Origin: Caryophanales bacterium
GTDB lineage: Bacteria > Bacillota > Bacilli > Exiguobacteriales > Exiguobacteriaceae
Assembly (NCBI GenBank): GCA_902363455.1
Contig: CABJAC010000001.1
Coordinates: forward strand, 1,240,001 to 1,304,000
Length of the DNA: 64,000 bases
Direction: 5' to 3'
Below the pieces are notes generated by a model, which saw only the letters and a list, made by a program, of their open reading frames with translations, was not told the origin of the DNA and ran no database searches. Of this stretch, positions 33,952 through 41,838 are shown one piece after another. Made by a program: the position numbers and the translations under genes. Numbering within the stretch: the first letter of the stretch is position 1; every line of letters starts with the position of its first letter.

Positions 33952-34455
33952 TCAGTGCCGCTGATGCGGCAAGGGAATCGTTAACGGTTTGAAGTCCGGT
34001 CCGAGCAGGATTTTCATCAAAAAGATCAGCTGTCCGGTGTGATAGGCATAATGCGCGAGCTGCCGTTCAATCGCGTCGACGACGAGATACGGTTCACCGC
34101 GAATCAAAACGGTCCGCTCCAAATCGTTTGGTGTCAAGGAAGCAAGCGTCGATTCGACGAGTTGCCAGCCGTCGTTCCATAGTGTCAGCAAGGTCTCTTT
34201 GTCATGATCCTGGTCGACAAACTCGGCGTCCCGGTTGCGATCCGGCTTTTCCCCGTCTGTCGTTAAAAAATCGGTCCAGCGTGACGTCATATTATTTGTC
34301 ATATGCTGGATCAATAAGGCCACGCTGTTCGTATTCGGCGCCAGTGTCTGATGAAACTGTTCCTCGTTCATCCAACCGAGCGCCTGCTCCGCTGGTTCCC
34401 TGACCGCACGGAAACGTGCTTGAACCGCCGCTAAATATACCTCTTCAAAAGCCAT
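33952..34455 (-). CDS. DinB-superfamily protein (DUF1572)
   Basis: 167 residues from the ATG at 34455, 8 bases after AAAGGAG. Four-helix DinB fold with metal-binding histidines at LLIQHMTNNM and QLAHYAYHTGQLIFL. DUF1572 members are related to bacillithiol-dependent and other small thiol S-transferases; the substrate here is unknown. Single gene. Confidence 0.87.
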   Translation of the reverse strand: MAFEEVYLAAVQARFRAVREPAEQALGWMNEEQFHQTLAPNTNSVALLIQHMTNNMTSRWTDFLTTDGEKPDRNRDAEFVDQDHDKETLLTLWNDGWQLVESTLASLTPNDLERTVLIRGEPYLVVDAIERQLAHYAYHTGQLIFLMKILLGPDFKPLTIPLPHQRH

Positions 34456-34607
34456 TTTATTCACTCCTTTTGATGTGAATCAATCACGAAATCAATGCAA
34501 TCTGGTTCTTCGACTGCCTGAAGAACGATTTGACGAGTCATTGATCGATTTCATTCTTCTCTTCCATTGTAACGAATTTTCATTACCACTTGATCGATTG
34601 TTTCATT

Positions 34608-34637
34608 AAAAAAAGACACTATCGCATTAACAGTGCC
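34608..34637 (-). terminator. Terminator of the MarR-SDR-SDR operon
   Basis: On the minus strand GGCACTGT pairs with ATAGTGTC (two G-T pairs), followed by TTTTTTT. Located 16 bases after the last SDR stop. Confidence 0.7.
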
Positions 34638-34652
34638 TTCGTGTCATTTCAA

Positions 34653-35396
34653 TTATCTGGCTGTGACGCCACCGTCTACCGGAAGACCAATCCCGGAGAT
34701 ATGGCTCGCTTCATCCGTCGCAAGGAACACGACGGCATGCGCAACTTCTTCGGCTTGCCCGACGTGACCAAGCGGAATCACCTGTTCAAAATAGTCTTTA
34801 TATGCTGTCATCGACGGCGCACTCATCTTCGTCTCGATGTAACCTGGATAGACGGCATTGACCCGGATGTTGTCCTTGCCGTAATCGACAGCCGCCGCCC
34901 GCGTCACCGCATCGATTGCTCCTTTTGATGCCGTATAGCCGCCGGCCCCCGCCATTCCGCTGATCGCAGAAATCGAGGCAATGTTGACGATCGAACCCCC
35001 TGTCTCCTGCATCAACCGAATCGCCTGTTGCATCCCGAGCAGGACACTGTTGACGTTGATGTTGAAAATCCGGGACCAATCGGTTTCATCCTGCTCTAAA
35101 AACGGGGTACTGAGCGCAATGCCCGCATTATTGACCAAAACATCCAGTCGATTAAACTCCCGCTCGACCATGTCGATGACGTCTTGCCAACTCTCACGGG
35201 AAGAGACGTCATGTCGTAAGGCATATGCTTGACCCCCTTCAAGCAAAATCTGTTTGACGACAGCACGGACGGCCTCTTCATTGATGTCCGTCGCGACGAC
35301 GATGGCGCCTTCACGCGCTGCCATCAGTGCCGTTGCTTCTCCCATGCCACTACCAGCACCGGTAATTAACATGATTTTTTCTGCTAATCGATTCAT
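34653..35396 (-). CDS. Short-chain dehydrogenase/reductase
   Basis: 247 residues from the ATG at 35396 (9 bases after GGAG; ATG 35402 is closer). Cofactor motif TGAGSGMG near the N-terminus, NNAGIA, catalytic Ser in SIVNIASISA, YTASKGA with the Tyr and Lys, and VNAVYPGYIETKM. A classical SDR. It ends the MarR-SDR-SDR operon; substrate unknown. Confidence 0.9.
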   Translation of the reverse strand: MNRLAEKIMLITGAGSGMGEATALMAAREGAIVVATDINEEAVRAVVKQILLEGGQAYALRHDVSSRESWQDVIDMVEREFNRLDVLVNNAGIALSTPFLEQDETDWSRIFNINVNSVLLGMQQAIRLMQETGGSIVNIASISAISGMAGAGGYTASKGAIDAVTRAAAVDYGKDNIRVNAVYPGYIETKMSAPSMTAYKDYFEQVIPLGHVGQAEEVAHAVVFLATDEASHISGIGLPVDGGVTAR

Positions 35397-35418
35397 CTTC
35401 ATTCACTCCATTTCTGAA

Positions 35419-36213
35419 TTACTGCTGCATCGCTAAAAAATCGGGACTGGTCGGATTGCCGATGTAATGTCCGCCTTCAATCTGAAGGGTTTGTCCGGTC
35501 ATGAATTTTGATTCGTCTGACGCGAGATAGACGACGGCATGTCCGATGTCATCGGCTTCGCCGTGATACGGAAGGGCATTGTATTTTTCGAATGTTGCGA
35601 GCAGACTTGGACTCATGTTGGCTTTTGCCGCCGGTGTCAAAATTAGACCGGGAGCAATCGCATTACAGCGAATCAAATCCTTCCCGTACTGTGTCGCGAT
35701 ATACTTCGTCAACTGGACGACGGCAGCTTTTGATGTCCCATAGGCAGAACGGATGCTGTCACCTGCAAATGCCGACATCGAAGCTGTATTGATGATCGAT
35801 CCGCCACCTGCTTCTTTCATATGTGGAATGGCATATCTTGCACCAAGCAAAACACTTTTGACATTCACGTTCATCAAACGGTCCCATTCTGCCAAGTCCA
35901 TTGCGACGACATCTAAGTCTTTCTGAAGGTTTGTCAGCCCGACGTTATTGAATAATACGTTGAGTCCACCAAACGTCTCGACGGTAAAATCGATGGCGGA
36001 TTGAATCGATTCAGCTTCAGACGCGTCCAAGAAGACGGCAGAAGCTTGTCGTCCTTGTTTTCTTAACTTAGCCGCTACTTCTTCAGCTCCATCGACGTTA
36101 TAATCTGCGACGACGACGGCGGCTCCTGCTTCGGCGAGCAAAGTCGCGGCCGATAAACCGATCCCTGACGCACCACCTGTTACCAACGCTACTTTCCCCG
36201 CTACTCGACTCAT
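35419..36213 (-). CDS. Short-chain dehydrogenase/reductase
   Basis: 264 residues. TGGASGIG cofactor loop, an acidic ADYN after the second strand (suggesting NAD preference), NNVGLT in place of NNAG, catalytic SIINTASMSA and YGTSKAA. Similar to but clearly distinct from the SDR downstream. Overlaps the MarR gene by 4 bases. The operon layout suggests removal or conversion of a compound sensed by the MarR protein. Confidence 0.9.
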   Translation of the reverse strand: MSRVAGKVALVTGGASGIGLSAATLLAEAGAAVVVADYNVDGAEEVAAKLRKQGRQASAVFLDASEAESIQSAIDFTVETFGGLNVLFNNVGLTNLQKDLDVVAMDLAEWDRLMNVNVKSVLLGARYAIPHMKEAGGGSIINTASMSAFAGDSIRSAYGTSKAAVVQLTKYIATQYGKDLIRCNAIAPGLILTPAAKANMSPSLLATFEKYNALPYHGEADDIGHAVVYLASDESKFMTGQTLQIEGGHYIGNPTSPDFLAMQQ

Positions 36214-36659
36214 CGTTTCACTCCGTTCTCTCGTTTCGCCCGAATGTGGGTCAAGAGTTTTTCATTGATTGCTAAGTATTGACGAATCTCGTCTTCATCT
36301 AACACGTCATACAGTTCGAGGTACTGTTGTTTTCCAATTGCTTGGGCTTCATGTAAGACTCGCTCTCCTTGCTCCGTGATTTGCAGCAAAACTTGCCGGC
36401 GGTCCTGTTCGTTATAGACCCGTTCGACCAATTCAAGTTGAATCAGTTTTTTAGCGATGTTCGTCATCGCGCCTCCTGTAAAACCAAGTGTTTCTGCTAA
36501 CTTCATCTGATTTTGAGGACCTTTCCGTTTCAGCTCACCTAACGTCAGAATCGGCGAAATTCCGACATTGTATGGAAAACGAGCGTTCCAATCGATGATG
36601 GCCTCATTCGTCACGGCTTCCACTGTATGGATCATTTTAAAGAGTTGATCTTGTTCCAT
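36210..36659 (-). CDS. MarR-family transcriptional regulator
   Basis: 149 residues with the MarR winged helix: TLGELKRKGPQNQMKLAETL, GFTGGAMTNIAKKLIQLELV, wing YNEQDRRQVLLQITEQGERV. First gene of an operon with two SDR genes, and likely its ligand-responsive repressor. The 235 bases upstream also carry the promoter of the divergent chemoreceptor. Confidence 0.9.
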   Translation of the reverse strand: MEQDQLFKMIHTVEAVTNEAIIDWNARFPYNVGISPILTLGELKRKGPQNQMKLAETLGFTGGAMTNIAKKLIQLELVERVYNEQDRRQVLLQITEQGERVLHEAQAIGKQQYLELYDVLDEDEIRQYLAINEKLLTHIRAKRENGVKR

Positions 36660-36802
36660 TGGTTCGACATCCTTTCTTGATCGTTTATCTCATAAGAAAA
36701 ATCTATTGGATTCCTTATCGCACTGAATAATTTAACACTAAACTATTTAACTGTAAACATTTTTCGCGGGTTTATTTTATGCGGCGATATTTATTCTACC
36801 CC

Positions 36803-36832
36803 TTAACTTTTTTTTACTACGTTTGCTATAAC
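36803..36832 (+). promoter_or_regulatory. Promoter of the chemoreceptor gene
   Basis: TTAACT (36803-36808), an 18-base spacer and TATAAC (36827-36832), with TGC directly before the -10 making it an extended -10. About 60 bases ahead of the ATG at 36895. It looks like the main sigma factor type, not the motility sigma factor. Confidence 0.45.
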
Positions 36833-36894
36833 TTATTCAAAATCTAGCCGATAACGTAGATAAGCAACACGTAAACTATCATCAGGAGGCTTAT

Positions 36895-38640
36895 ATGGAC
36901 ACGACACGGACTCATTCCATCAGAACACGTCTACTTCTCATCATCAGCTTGATCCTCATTCTTTTCTTTATTTTCAGCAGTGCTTCCCTCTATCTCAATA
37001 CCAAACAAACCGCGCTGTCGACGCTCAAAAAGACGGCAGAACAAGATGCATTACGGATTGCCCGAAGCGTCGATTCCGAGTCCTATCAGAAATTCTTAAC
37101 GAATCCAACGAATGATACGACGTACGAACAGTTACGCGAATCACTCGATAAATTGCGACAGCAAAACGGTCTCTTGTACGCATACACCGCAATAATCGAC
37201 AACAATCAAGTTAAAGTATTGGTCGATGGTCTGCCGGTCGCCGACGCCGCTAAGATCAATGATCCGGCAACAGGGGCTGTCGCGTCCGATATGAAAGAAG
37301 TCTTACAAGGCAAAACGCACTCAACCGATGTCATCGATGATCCGAAGTTCGGTCAGTACATCAGTGTTTACGTTCCGTTAAAAAGTACGACGGGTGACAT
37401 CATCGGGATTTTAGGAGTCGACATTGCGGCAAAAGACGTCGAGACCTTAACAACGACGCTGTTAAAACAAACGTTGCCGCTGTTTCTCGGTTTACTCGTC
37501 GTGCTGTTATTGTTGACGCTTGGGTCACTTTACTATGTACTCGGTCGAAAATTGAAACCGCTCGAAACGCTTCAATCCGTCGCGCGAATGATTGCCGACG
37601 GAAAACTTTCGCAAGCCGATCAGACGATGCAACAACTGAAGATTCCCGCAAAAGATGAAATCTATACGCTCGCCCGCTCGATTCAGCAGATGAACGAAAC
37701 GCTCCGCCTGATGATCGTTGACATCAAACGGACGACCGTTCTCGTCACGGAGACGAGTCAGGCGATTGATGCCGGGACGACGGAAGTCCTCGACGGTTCA
37801 ACGCAAATTGCCGAGACGATGTCGGAAATCGCGACCGGAACGGAAAGTCAGACGCACACGACACTCGCCTTGACCGATGAGATGACCGGTTTCTCCTCGC
37901 TCGTCCAAAAGACGACCGATGACAGTCAGCAAATCGAACAGACCGTCGAGACGATGCGTGTGGCGACCCGCGACGGGCAGACGCAGATGAAACAGTCCGT
38001 CATCCGGATGAACACGATTCATACGCATGTCGTCGAAGCGACGGAGCAGGTCCGCCAACTGAAACAACAATCCACCGACATTCAAGGACTGGTCACGATC
38101 ATCCGCGACATCGCGGCACAAACGAACTTACTGGCACTCAATGCGGCCATTGAAGCGGCACGTGCCGGCGAACAAGGCAAAGGATTTGCTGTCGTCGCAA
38201 CCGAGGTCAAACAGTTATCGACGCATGTCGCGAGCAGTGTCGATCAGATTGCTGCGATTGTCCAGAACATCACCGGGAATTCGATGCAAATGGAAGTCCG
38301 GTTCGCTGAGACATTACAAGAGACGGTCTCCGGTCAACAGGAAATTCAAGCGACGGACGGCTCGTTCACCCAAATCGCAAAACAAGTCGGGACAGTCGCG
38401 GCGTCCGCTGCCGGGATGCGTCAACAAATGCTTGACGTTGCTCGAACGGAAGCCCGAATTCGTAATGCCCTGACGGAAATCGCATCCGTCGCCGAAGAAC
38501 ATACGGCCGGCAACGAAGAAGTGGCGGCGGCGTCCGAGCAAATGATTGCGACGATTACTGGACTGCATGTCCTAGTCGAGACATTAAACGAAACATCTTC
38601 TTATTTAACAGATCAGACGGAGAAATTCGATCTGACGTAA
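36895..38640 (+). CDS. Membrane methyl-accepting chemotaxis protein
   Basis: 581 residues. Helix 1 (about 13-33), extracellular Cache-like sensor (about 36-195, with [20 protein letters not shown] and a [19 protein letters not shown] strand typical of dCache/sCache), helix 2 (about 197-218), HAMP, then the signalling domain with tip [29 protein letters not shown] near the end is a typical methylation-region sequence. It probably detects a small organic ligand directly. AGGAGG precedes the ATG; monocistronic with a terminator. Confidence 0.93.
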   Translation: MDTTRTHSIRTRLLLIISLILILFFIFSSASLYLNTKQTALSTLKKTAEQDALRIARSVDSESYQKFLTNPTNDTTYEQLRESLDKLRQQNGLLYAYTAIIDNNQVKVLVDGLPVADAAKINDPATGAVASDMKEVLQGKTHSTDVIDDPKFGQYISVYVPLKSTTGDIIGILGVDIAAKDVETLTTTLLKQTLPLFLGLLVVLLLLTLGSLYYVLGRKLKPLETLQSVARMIADGKLSQADQTMQQLKIPAKDEIYTLARSIQQMNETLRLMIVDIKRTTVLVTETSQAIDAGTTEVLDGSTQIAETMSEIATGTESQTHTTLALTDEMTGFSSLVQKTTDDSQQIEQTVETMRVATRDGQTQMKQSVIRMNTIHTHVVEATEQVRQLKQQSTDIQGLVTIIRDIAAQTNLLALNAAIEAARAGEQGKGFAVVATEVKQLSTHVASSVDQIAAIVQNITGNSMQMEVRFAETLQETVSGQQEIQATDGSFTQIAKQVGTVAASAAGMRQQMLDVARTEARIRNALTEIASVAEEHTAGNEEVAAASEQMIATITGLHVLVETLNETSSYLTDQTEKFDLT

Positions 38641-38643
38641 TCA

Positions 38644-38684
38644 ACAAGCGTCCGTCTCCCTCGAAGGAAACGGACGCTTGTTTG
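38644..38684 (+). terminator. Intrinsic terminator
   Basis: ACAAGCGTCCGT pairs with ACGGACGCTTGT, followed by TTGTG. Ends the chemoreceptor gene. Confidence 0.8.
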
Positions 38685-38752
38685 TGATAAAATTTGGTTT
38701 GATATTGCTAGCGGCTACATACGAACCGCACCACCTGAAAGGATGATTAACG

Positions 38753-39154
38753 ATGAAACAAATCCATCACCTCTGTATCCAGACGACTGACTACACTGCG
38801 TCGAAAACGTTTTATGAACAACTGGGATTCGAACTCGTCCAGGAGTCCCCTTATTTCCACACTCGTGCTTTTAACAGTTGGTTGAAACTCGGTGATTTTT
38901 ACATCGAACTCCAGACGAACAAAGTCGACGAGACCTTGACGCCTTATACGAAACACGCGGCGGGTCCCGTCCATTTCGCACTATACGTCGACGACTTGCA
39001 GGCGGAAGTCGCCCGGCTCGAACAACTCGGCATGCCGTTTTTACCGAAACACGGCGGCAACATCTATTTCGTCGTCGACGGTCACCTCAGTAAACTGAAA
39101 GCGCCGGAAGGAACAATCATTGAACTGCGGGATACGTGGACGATCAACGGCTGA
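38753..39154 (+). CDS. VOC-superfamily protein
   Basis: 133 residues: QIHHLCIQTTDYTASKTFYE, PVHFALYVDDLQAEVARLEQ and APEGTIIELRDTW give the paired glyoxalase modules and plausible metal ligands (His5, His77-region, Glu near the C-terminus). Often annotated as glyoxalase/bleomycin resistance-like; real activity unknown. Distinct from the VOC protein at 28759. Convergent with the DUF1048 gene 12 bases away. Confidence 0.87.
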   Translation: MKQIHHLCIQTTDYTASKTFYEQLGFELVQESPYFHTRAFNSWLKLGDFYIELQTNKVDETLTPYTKHAAGPVHFALYVDDLQAEVARLEQLGMPFLPKHGGNIYFVVDGHLSKLKAPEGTIIELRDTWTING

Positions 39155-39166
39155 GGCCGTTCCGTG

Positions 39167-39505
39167 TCACTTATGGTTAATCGATTCATTTAATTTGATG
39201 CGATATGGATCATTCCAAGAAGGCTCGTCCTTGATGAGATCGTCACAGAACGCCGCGACATCCGGTCCTGTAATGTCTGTGACGGTTTTCCCTTCTGCTG
39301 CACCCATCTCAAACAAGTCGAGTAATCCCTCGAAGATTCGACGGGTCGACGGCCAATCCACCGGTCCTCCGGCGATTGCCAGATATTTTTGAATCGCACG
39401 ATAGGCATGGAAATAGTCAGCAGGTAAATGTTTCGCACGACGCTCCATCTCTCGGTAATGCCGTTTATCTTCTAAGTTACCCATGATTTTTTCAACGATA
39501 CTCAT
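39167..39505 (-). CDS. DUF1048 family protein
   Basis: 112 residues from the ATG at 39505, after AAAGGAG. Small helical protein with [37 protein letters not shown], and [20 protein letters not shown], matching DUF1048. The start overlaps the PadR stop by 4 bases; PadR-DUF1048 pairs are widespread in Firmicutes, and the small protein is thought to modulate or be regulated by its partner. No biochemical role known. Confidence 0.85.
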   Translation of the reverse strand: MSIVEKIMGNLEDKRHYREMERRAKHLPADYFHAYRAIQKYLAIAGGPVDWPSTRRIFEGLLDLFEMGAAEGKTVTDITGPDVAAFCDDLIKDEPSWNDPYRIKLNESINHK

Positions 39506-39843
39506 ACGGGTTCTCCTTTCGGTTGACTCATTTTCAGTTCTGTCAGTTTGCTGGAAACGAAGCTCCACCGCTCCCAAAATGAAGTAAGCCGCGCTTGACC
39601 GGCAGCATTCAAAGTATAAAACTTCCGCGGTGGTCCTTGTGTCGATGGTTTTTTGACGGTATCGACGAGTTGATTTTTTTCAAGCCGCATCGTGATCGTG
39701 TAGACCGTCCCTTCCACCACATCCGTAAAGCCCAACTCACGTAACTGTCTTGTGATTTCATACCCGTACGTCTCTTCCCGGCTGATGATTTCGAGTACAC
39801 ATCCTTCAAGCACGCCTTTTAACATTTCTGTGATGTCTTCCAC
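39502..39843 (-). CDS. PadR-family regulator (short type)
   Basis: 113 residues from a GTG at 39843, 7 bases after [65 protein letters not shown] and [14 protein letters not shown] form the PadR winged helix. Heads an operon with DUF1048. A 20-base imperfect palindrome is at 39874-39893. Confidence 0.9.
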   Translation of the reverse strand: MEDITEMLKGVLEGCVLEIISREETYGYEITRQLRELGFTDVVEGTVYTITMRLEKNQLVDTVKKPSTQGPPRKFYTLNAAGQARLTSFWERWSFVSSKLTELKMSQPKGEPV

Positions 39844-39873
39844 GGCATTCCCTCCACTCCAGTACTCTGTATT

Positions 39874-39893
39874 ACTATCTACAAGTATATAGT
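39874..39893 (-). promoter_or_regulatory. Imperfect palindrome upstream of padR, probable operator
   Basis: ACTATCTACAAGTATATAGT: arms of 9 bases match at 8 positions around AA. It lies about 31 bases upstream of the GTG of the PadR gene, and tandem ACTA/TAGT-like half-sites continue to the right (ATAACTAAGTAG). Fits an autorepression site. Confidence 0.5.
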
Positions 39894-40022
39894 ATAACTA
39901 AGTAGCTGTTGTGTCAAATTTTTAATAAAACAATACAGACGGGAAGTGATTAAATAAGTAAATCACGTACATCATCAATATAAATGTGTTTATCACAAGA
40001 CTATTAACGAGCTCCAAATTAA

Positions 40023-40388
40023 TCAACATATATCTTTTTCATCTTCAGATACCAGTTTTAACGCTCTTAAATAAACCCGTGTCTCTTCAATTGATAGATG
40101 TTCTAGATGCACACTCCAGCCTATTTTTTTTACATACAGTGTATTTACTAAATTAGACAACTCACGTAGATGATTATCAGTAACGCTATTCAAAAATAGT
40201 TCAGAGTTTAATATTCCCAATTCATGATTAAAATTTTTCTTGAATTTTAAATACAGTTCTATATTTGTTGTAGATAAATAAATAGAAGATAAAATATTTT
40301 TTTTCGAGATGATATCACTATACATAAATTCAATCATATTTCTAAATCTTGCTTCATGATTCTTGTCTATAAAAATTAGTTTAAGCAT
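40023..40388 (-). CDS. DUF6075-like hypothetical protein
   Basis: 121 residues, AT-rich gene. It opens with LIFIDKNHEARFRNMIEF and closes with SIEETRVYLRALKLV, resembling DUF6075, a family of small Firmicute proteins of unknown function; this assignment is tentative. AAAGGTGGG precedes the ATG. It marks the left end of an AT-rich block that runs to about 45.9 kb. Confidence 0.55.
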   Translation of the reverse strand: MLKLIFIDKNHEARFRNMIEFMYSDIISKKNILSSIYLSTTNIELYLKFKKNFNHELGILNSELFLNSVTDNHLRELSNLVNTLYVKKIGWSVHLEHLSIEETRVYLRALKLVSEDEKDIC

Positions 40389-40669
40389 CGGAACCCACCT
40401 TTTTTTTATTTTTTTATCCTATAAATTAAAAAAAGTTCTTGTATATTTTATACCACATATTTACTTGAAGTACATTAGAAATATAGGTAATGACAACCAT
40501 CGAAACGAACTACTCTTGCAATCTTTTTCATCAGACAATGACACATAATTTTATCGATAAACGCTATATCTTCAACGATATTCATAATAAGTTCTTATCA
40601 TTGACATGCACTGGGTATTGTCGAAGGAAAAAAGGAGCGTGTGAAGACTTGTGAGGCATGGAGTGCATA

Positions 40670-40698
40670 GAAAAAGACCACCGATTGCTCGATGGTCT
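40670..40698 (-). terminator. Terminator on the minus strand
   Basis: AGACCATCGA pairs with TCGGTGGTCT (one mismatch or wobble) around GCAA and is followed on the minus strand by TTTTTCT. It lies 75 bases past the IS30-like fragment. Confidence 0.6.
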
Positions 40699-40772
40699 GC
40701 ATTTCAACTTATTCTTTTCGTCCGTATCATTAGTAAGTGCCCAGGACGTACTTCGACGAGGGACGTACGGAT

Positions 40773-40877
40773 TTAAAGATAAATCTTAGAAGGTTGACGC
40801 CCAAGATGTTCAGCAATCTTGCGAATGGAGAACCCTAACTCGCGATATATCTCTATTTCAACTCTTTTTGGTGTCAT
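40773..40877 (-). pseudogene. IS30-like transposase N-terminal remnant
   Basis: 34 codons starting at ATG 40877: KRVEIEIYRELGFSIRKIAE then HLGRQPSKIYL and TAA. This matches the helix-turn-helix (HTH_38) at the start of IS30-family transposases, where LGRSPSTI is followed by several hundred more residues that are absent here. No inverted repeats recognised. An alternative is a stand-alone tiny HTH protein. Confidence 0.5.
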
Positions 40878-41028
40878 AACACGAATATAGCTCATACCGA
40901 ATTCTTTGTTGAAAATAAAAATAGCGTAAAAATAAAACCATGATATAATTATAAAATATAATAATATTCAGTTTTTATAGCTTAGTGATGTATTATGATA
41001 CAAATAATTATCTGTTAAGGGTGACAAT

Positions 41029-41580
41029 ATGAGTGGACATGAAATACGTACAATTAAAAATAAAAAAAAAATAGAGAACTCAACTTTGGAATTGTTACAA
41101 ACTTTTCAATCCAAAATTACTATTCAACAAATAGCTGATCATTCAAAAATATCTCATGTCTCTATTTATAACTATTACGGTTCAAAAGAAGAATTGATCA
41201 AACAAACCATTTTAAATGATACTAAAAAACAACTGAAAAATATGGAAGAATTAATGAGCTTATCTGATATAACTTTCATTGACGTGATGAATCATATGTT
41301 GAGACTCAAGCTAAATTCTATGAAAATGATGGACTCTTGGATATTTGACTTGATTTTGAAGTCAGAAGAAATTACACAACTTAATCTTGAAGGAAATAAA
41401 TTATTTTCTAAATTAATTGAATTCGGAAAAATGAGTGGCTCCATTTCCAAGAATGTCCCGACACCAACCATCATTGAATACACAGAGCTAATCCAAGTCG
41501 CATACACTCAGTTACAATTTGATGAAGAAAAAACCAAGCAGTTTTTTGAACTATATTTTTATGGACTTAAAGGCGAATAA
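41029..41580 (+). CDS. TetR-family transcriptional regulator
   Basis: 183 residues, AT-rich. N-terminal TetR HTH (KITIQQIADHSKISHVSIYN, YYGSKEELIKQTI) and an all-helical ligand/dimer domain of about 120 residues. AAGGGTGAC before the ATG. Divergent from the IS30-like fragment; no obvious adjacent target in the same direction. It could control the RND pump convergently encoded to its right, though that pump has its own TetR. Confidence 0.83.
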   Translation: MSGHEIRTIKNKKKIENSTLELLQTFQSKITIQQIADHSKISHVSIYNYYGSKEELIKQTILNDTKKQLKNMEELMSLSDITFIDVMNHMLRLKLNSMKMMDSWIFDLILKSEEITQLNLEGNKLFSKLIEFGKMSGSISKNVPTPTIIEYTELIQVAYTQLQFDEEKTKQFFELYFYGLKGE

Positions 41581-41720
41581 TCTTACAAAAGTAGGCCCTC
41601 CCCATTGTGAGGCTTACTCTTTAAATCTTACGTCTTATCAATATCCTTTGTAGACATGATTCGATTTCTTATGGATCTTCCTCATTACTTTTACTCCATC
41701 AATGTTAAATACAAAAAAAT

Positions 41721-41766
41721 AATAAGCGATGTTTGTTTGATAAATTCTTCAAACAAACATCGCTTA
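41721..41766. terminator. Long bidirectional terminator
   Basis: AAGCGATGTTTGTTTGA pairs with TTCAAACAAACATCGCTT around a short loop; T-runs on both sides (ATTTTGT on the right; TTTTTTTG on the minus strand). Serves the convergent TetR and RND genes. Confidence 0.85.
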
Positions 41767-41838
41767 TTTTGTATAGAACATTTAAATCTTAGTAACGTAT
41801 CAATCCGTCACTATTGTTGTTTAGGCCTTTAACAATCT

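Larger units (their letters stand above)
40389..41028. other. Gene-poor AT-rich stretch with mobile-element debris
   Basis: About 640 bases with no complete gene. It contains a hairpin terminator (40670-40698), a 34-codon fragment like the HTH of IS30 transposases (40773-40877) and AT-rich sequence before the TetR gene at 41029. No direct repeats marking a clean insertion were seen. Confidence 0.5.
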
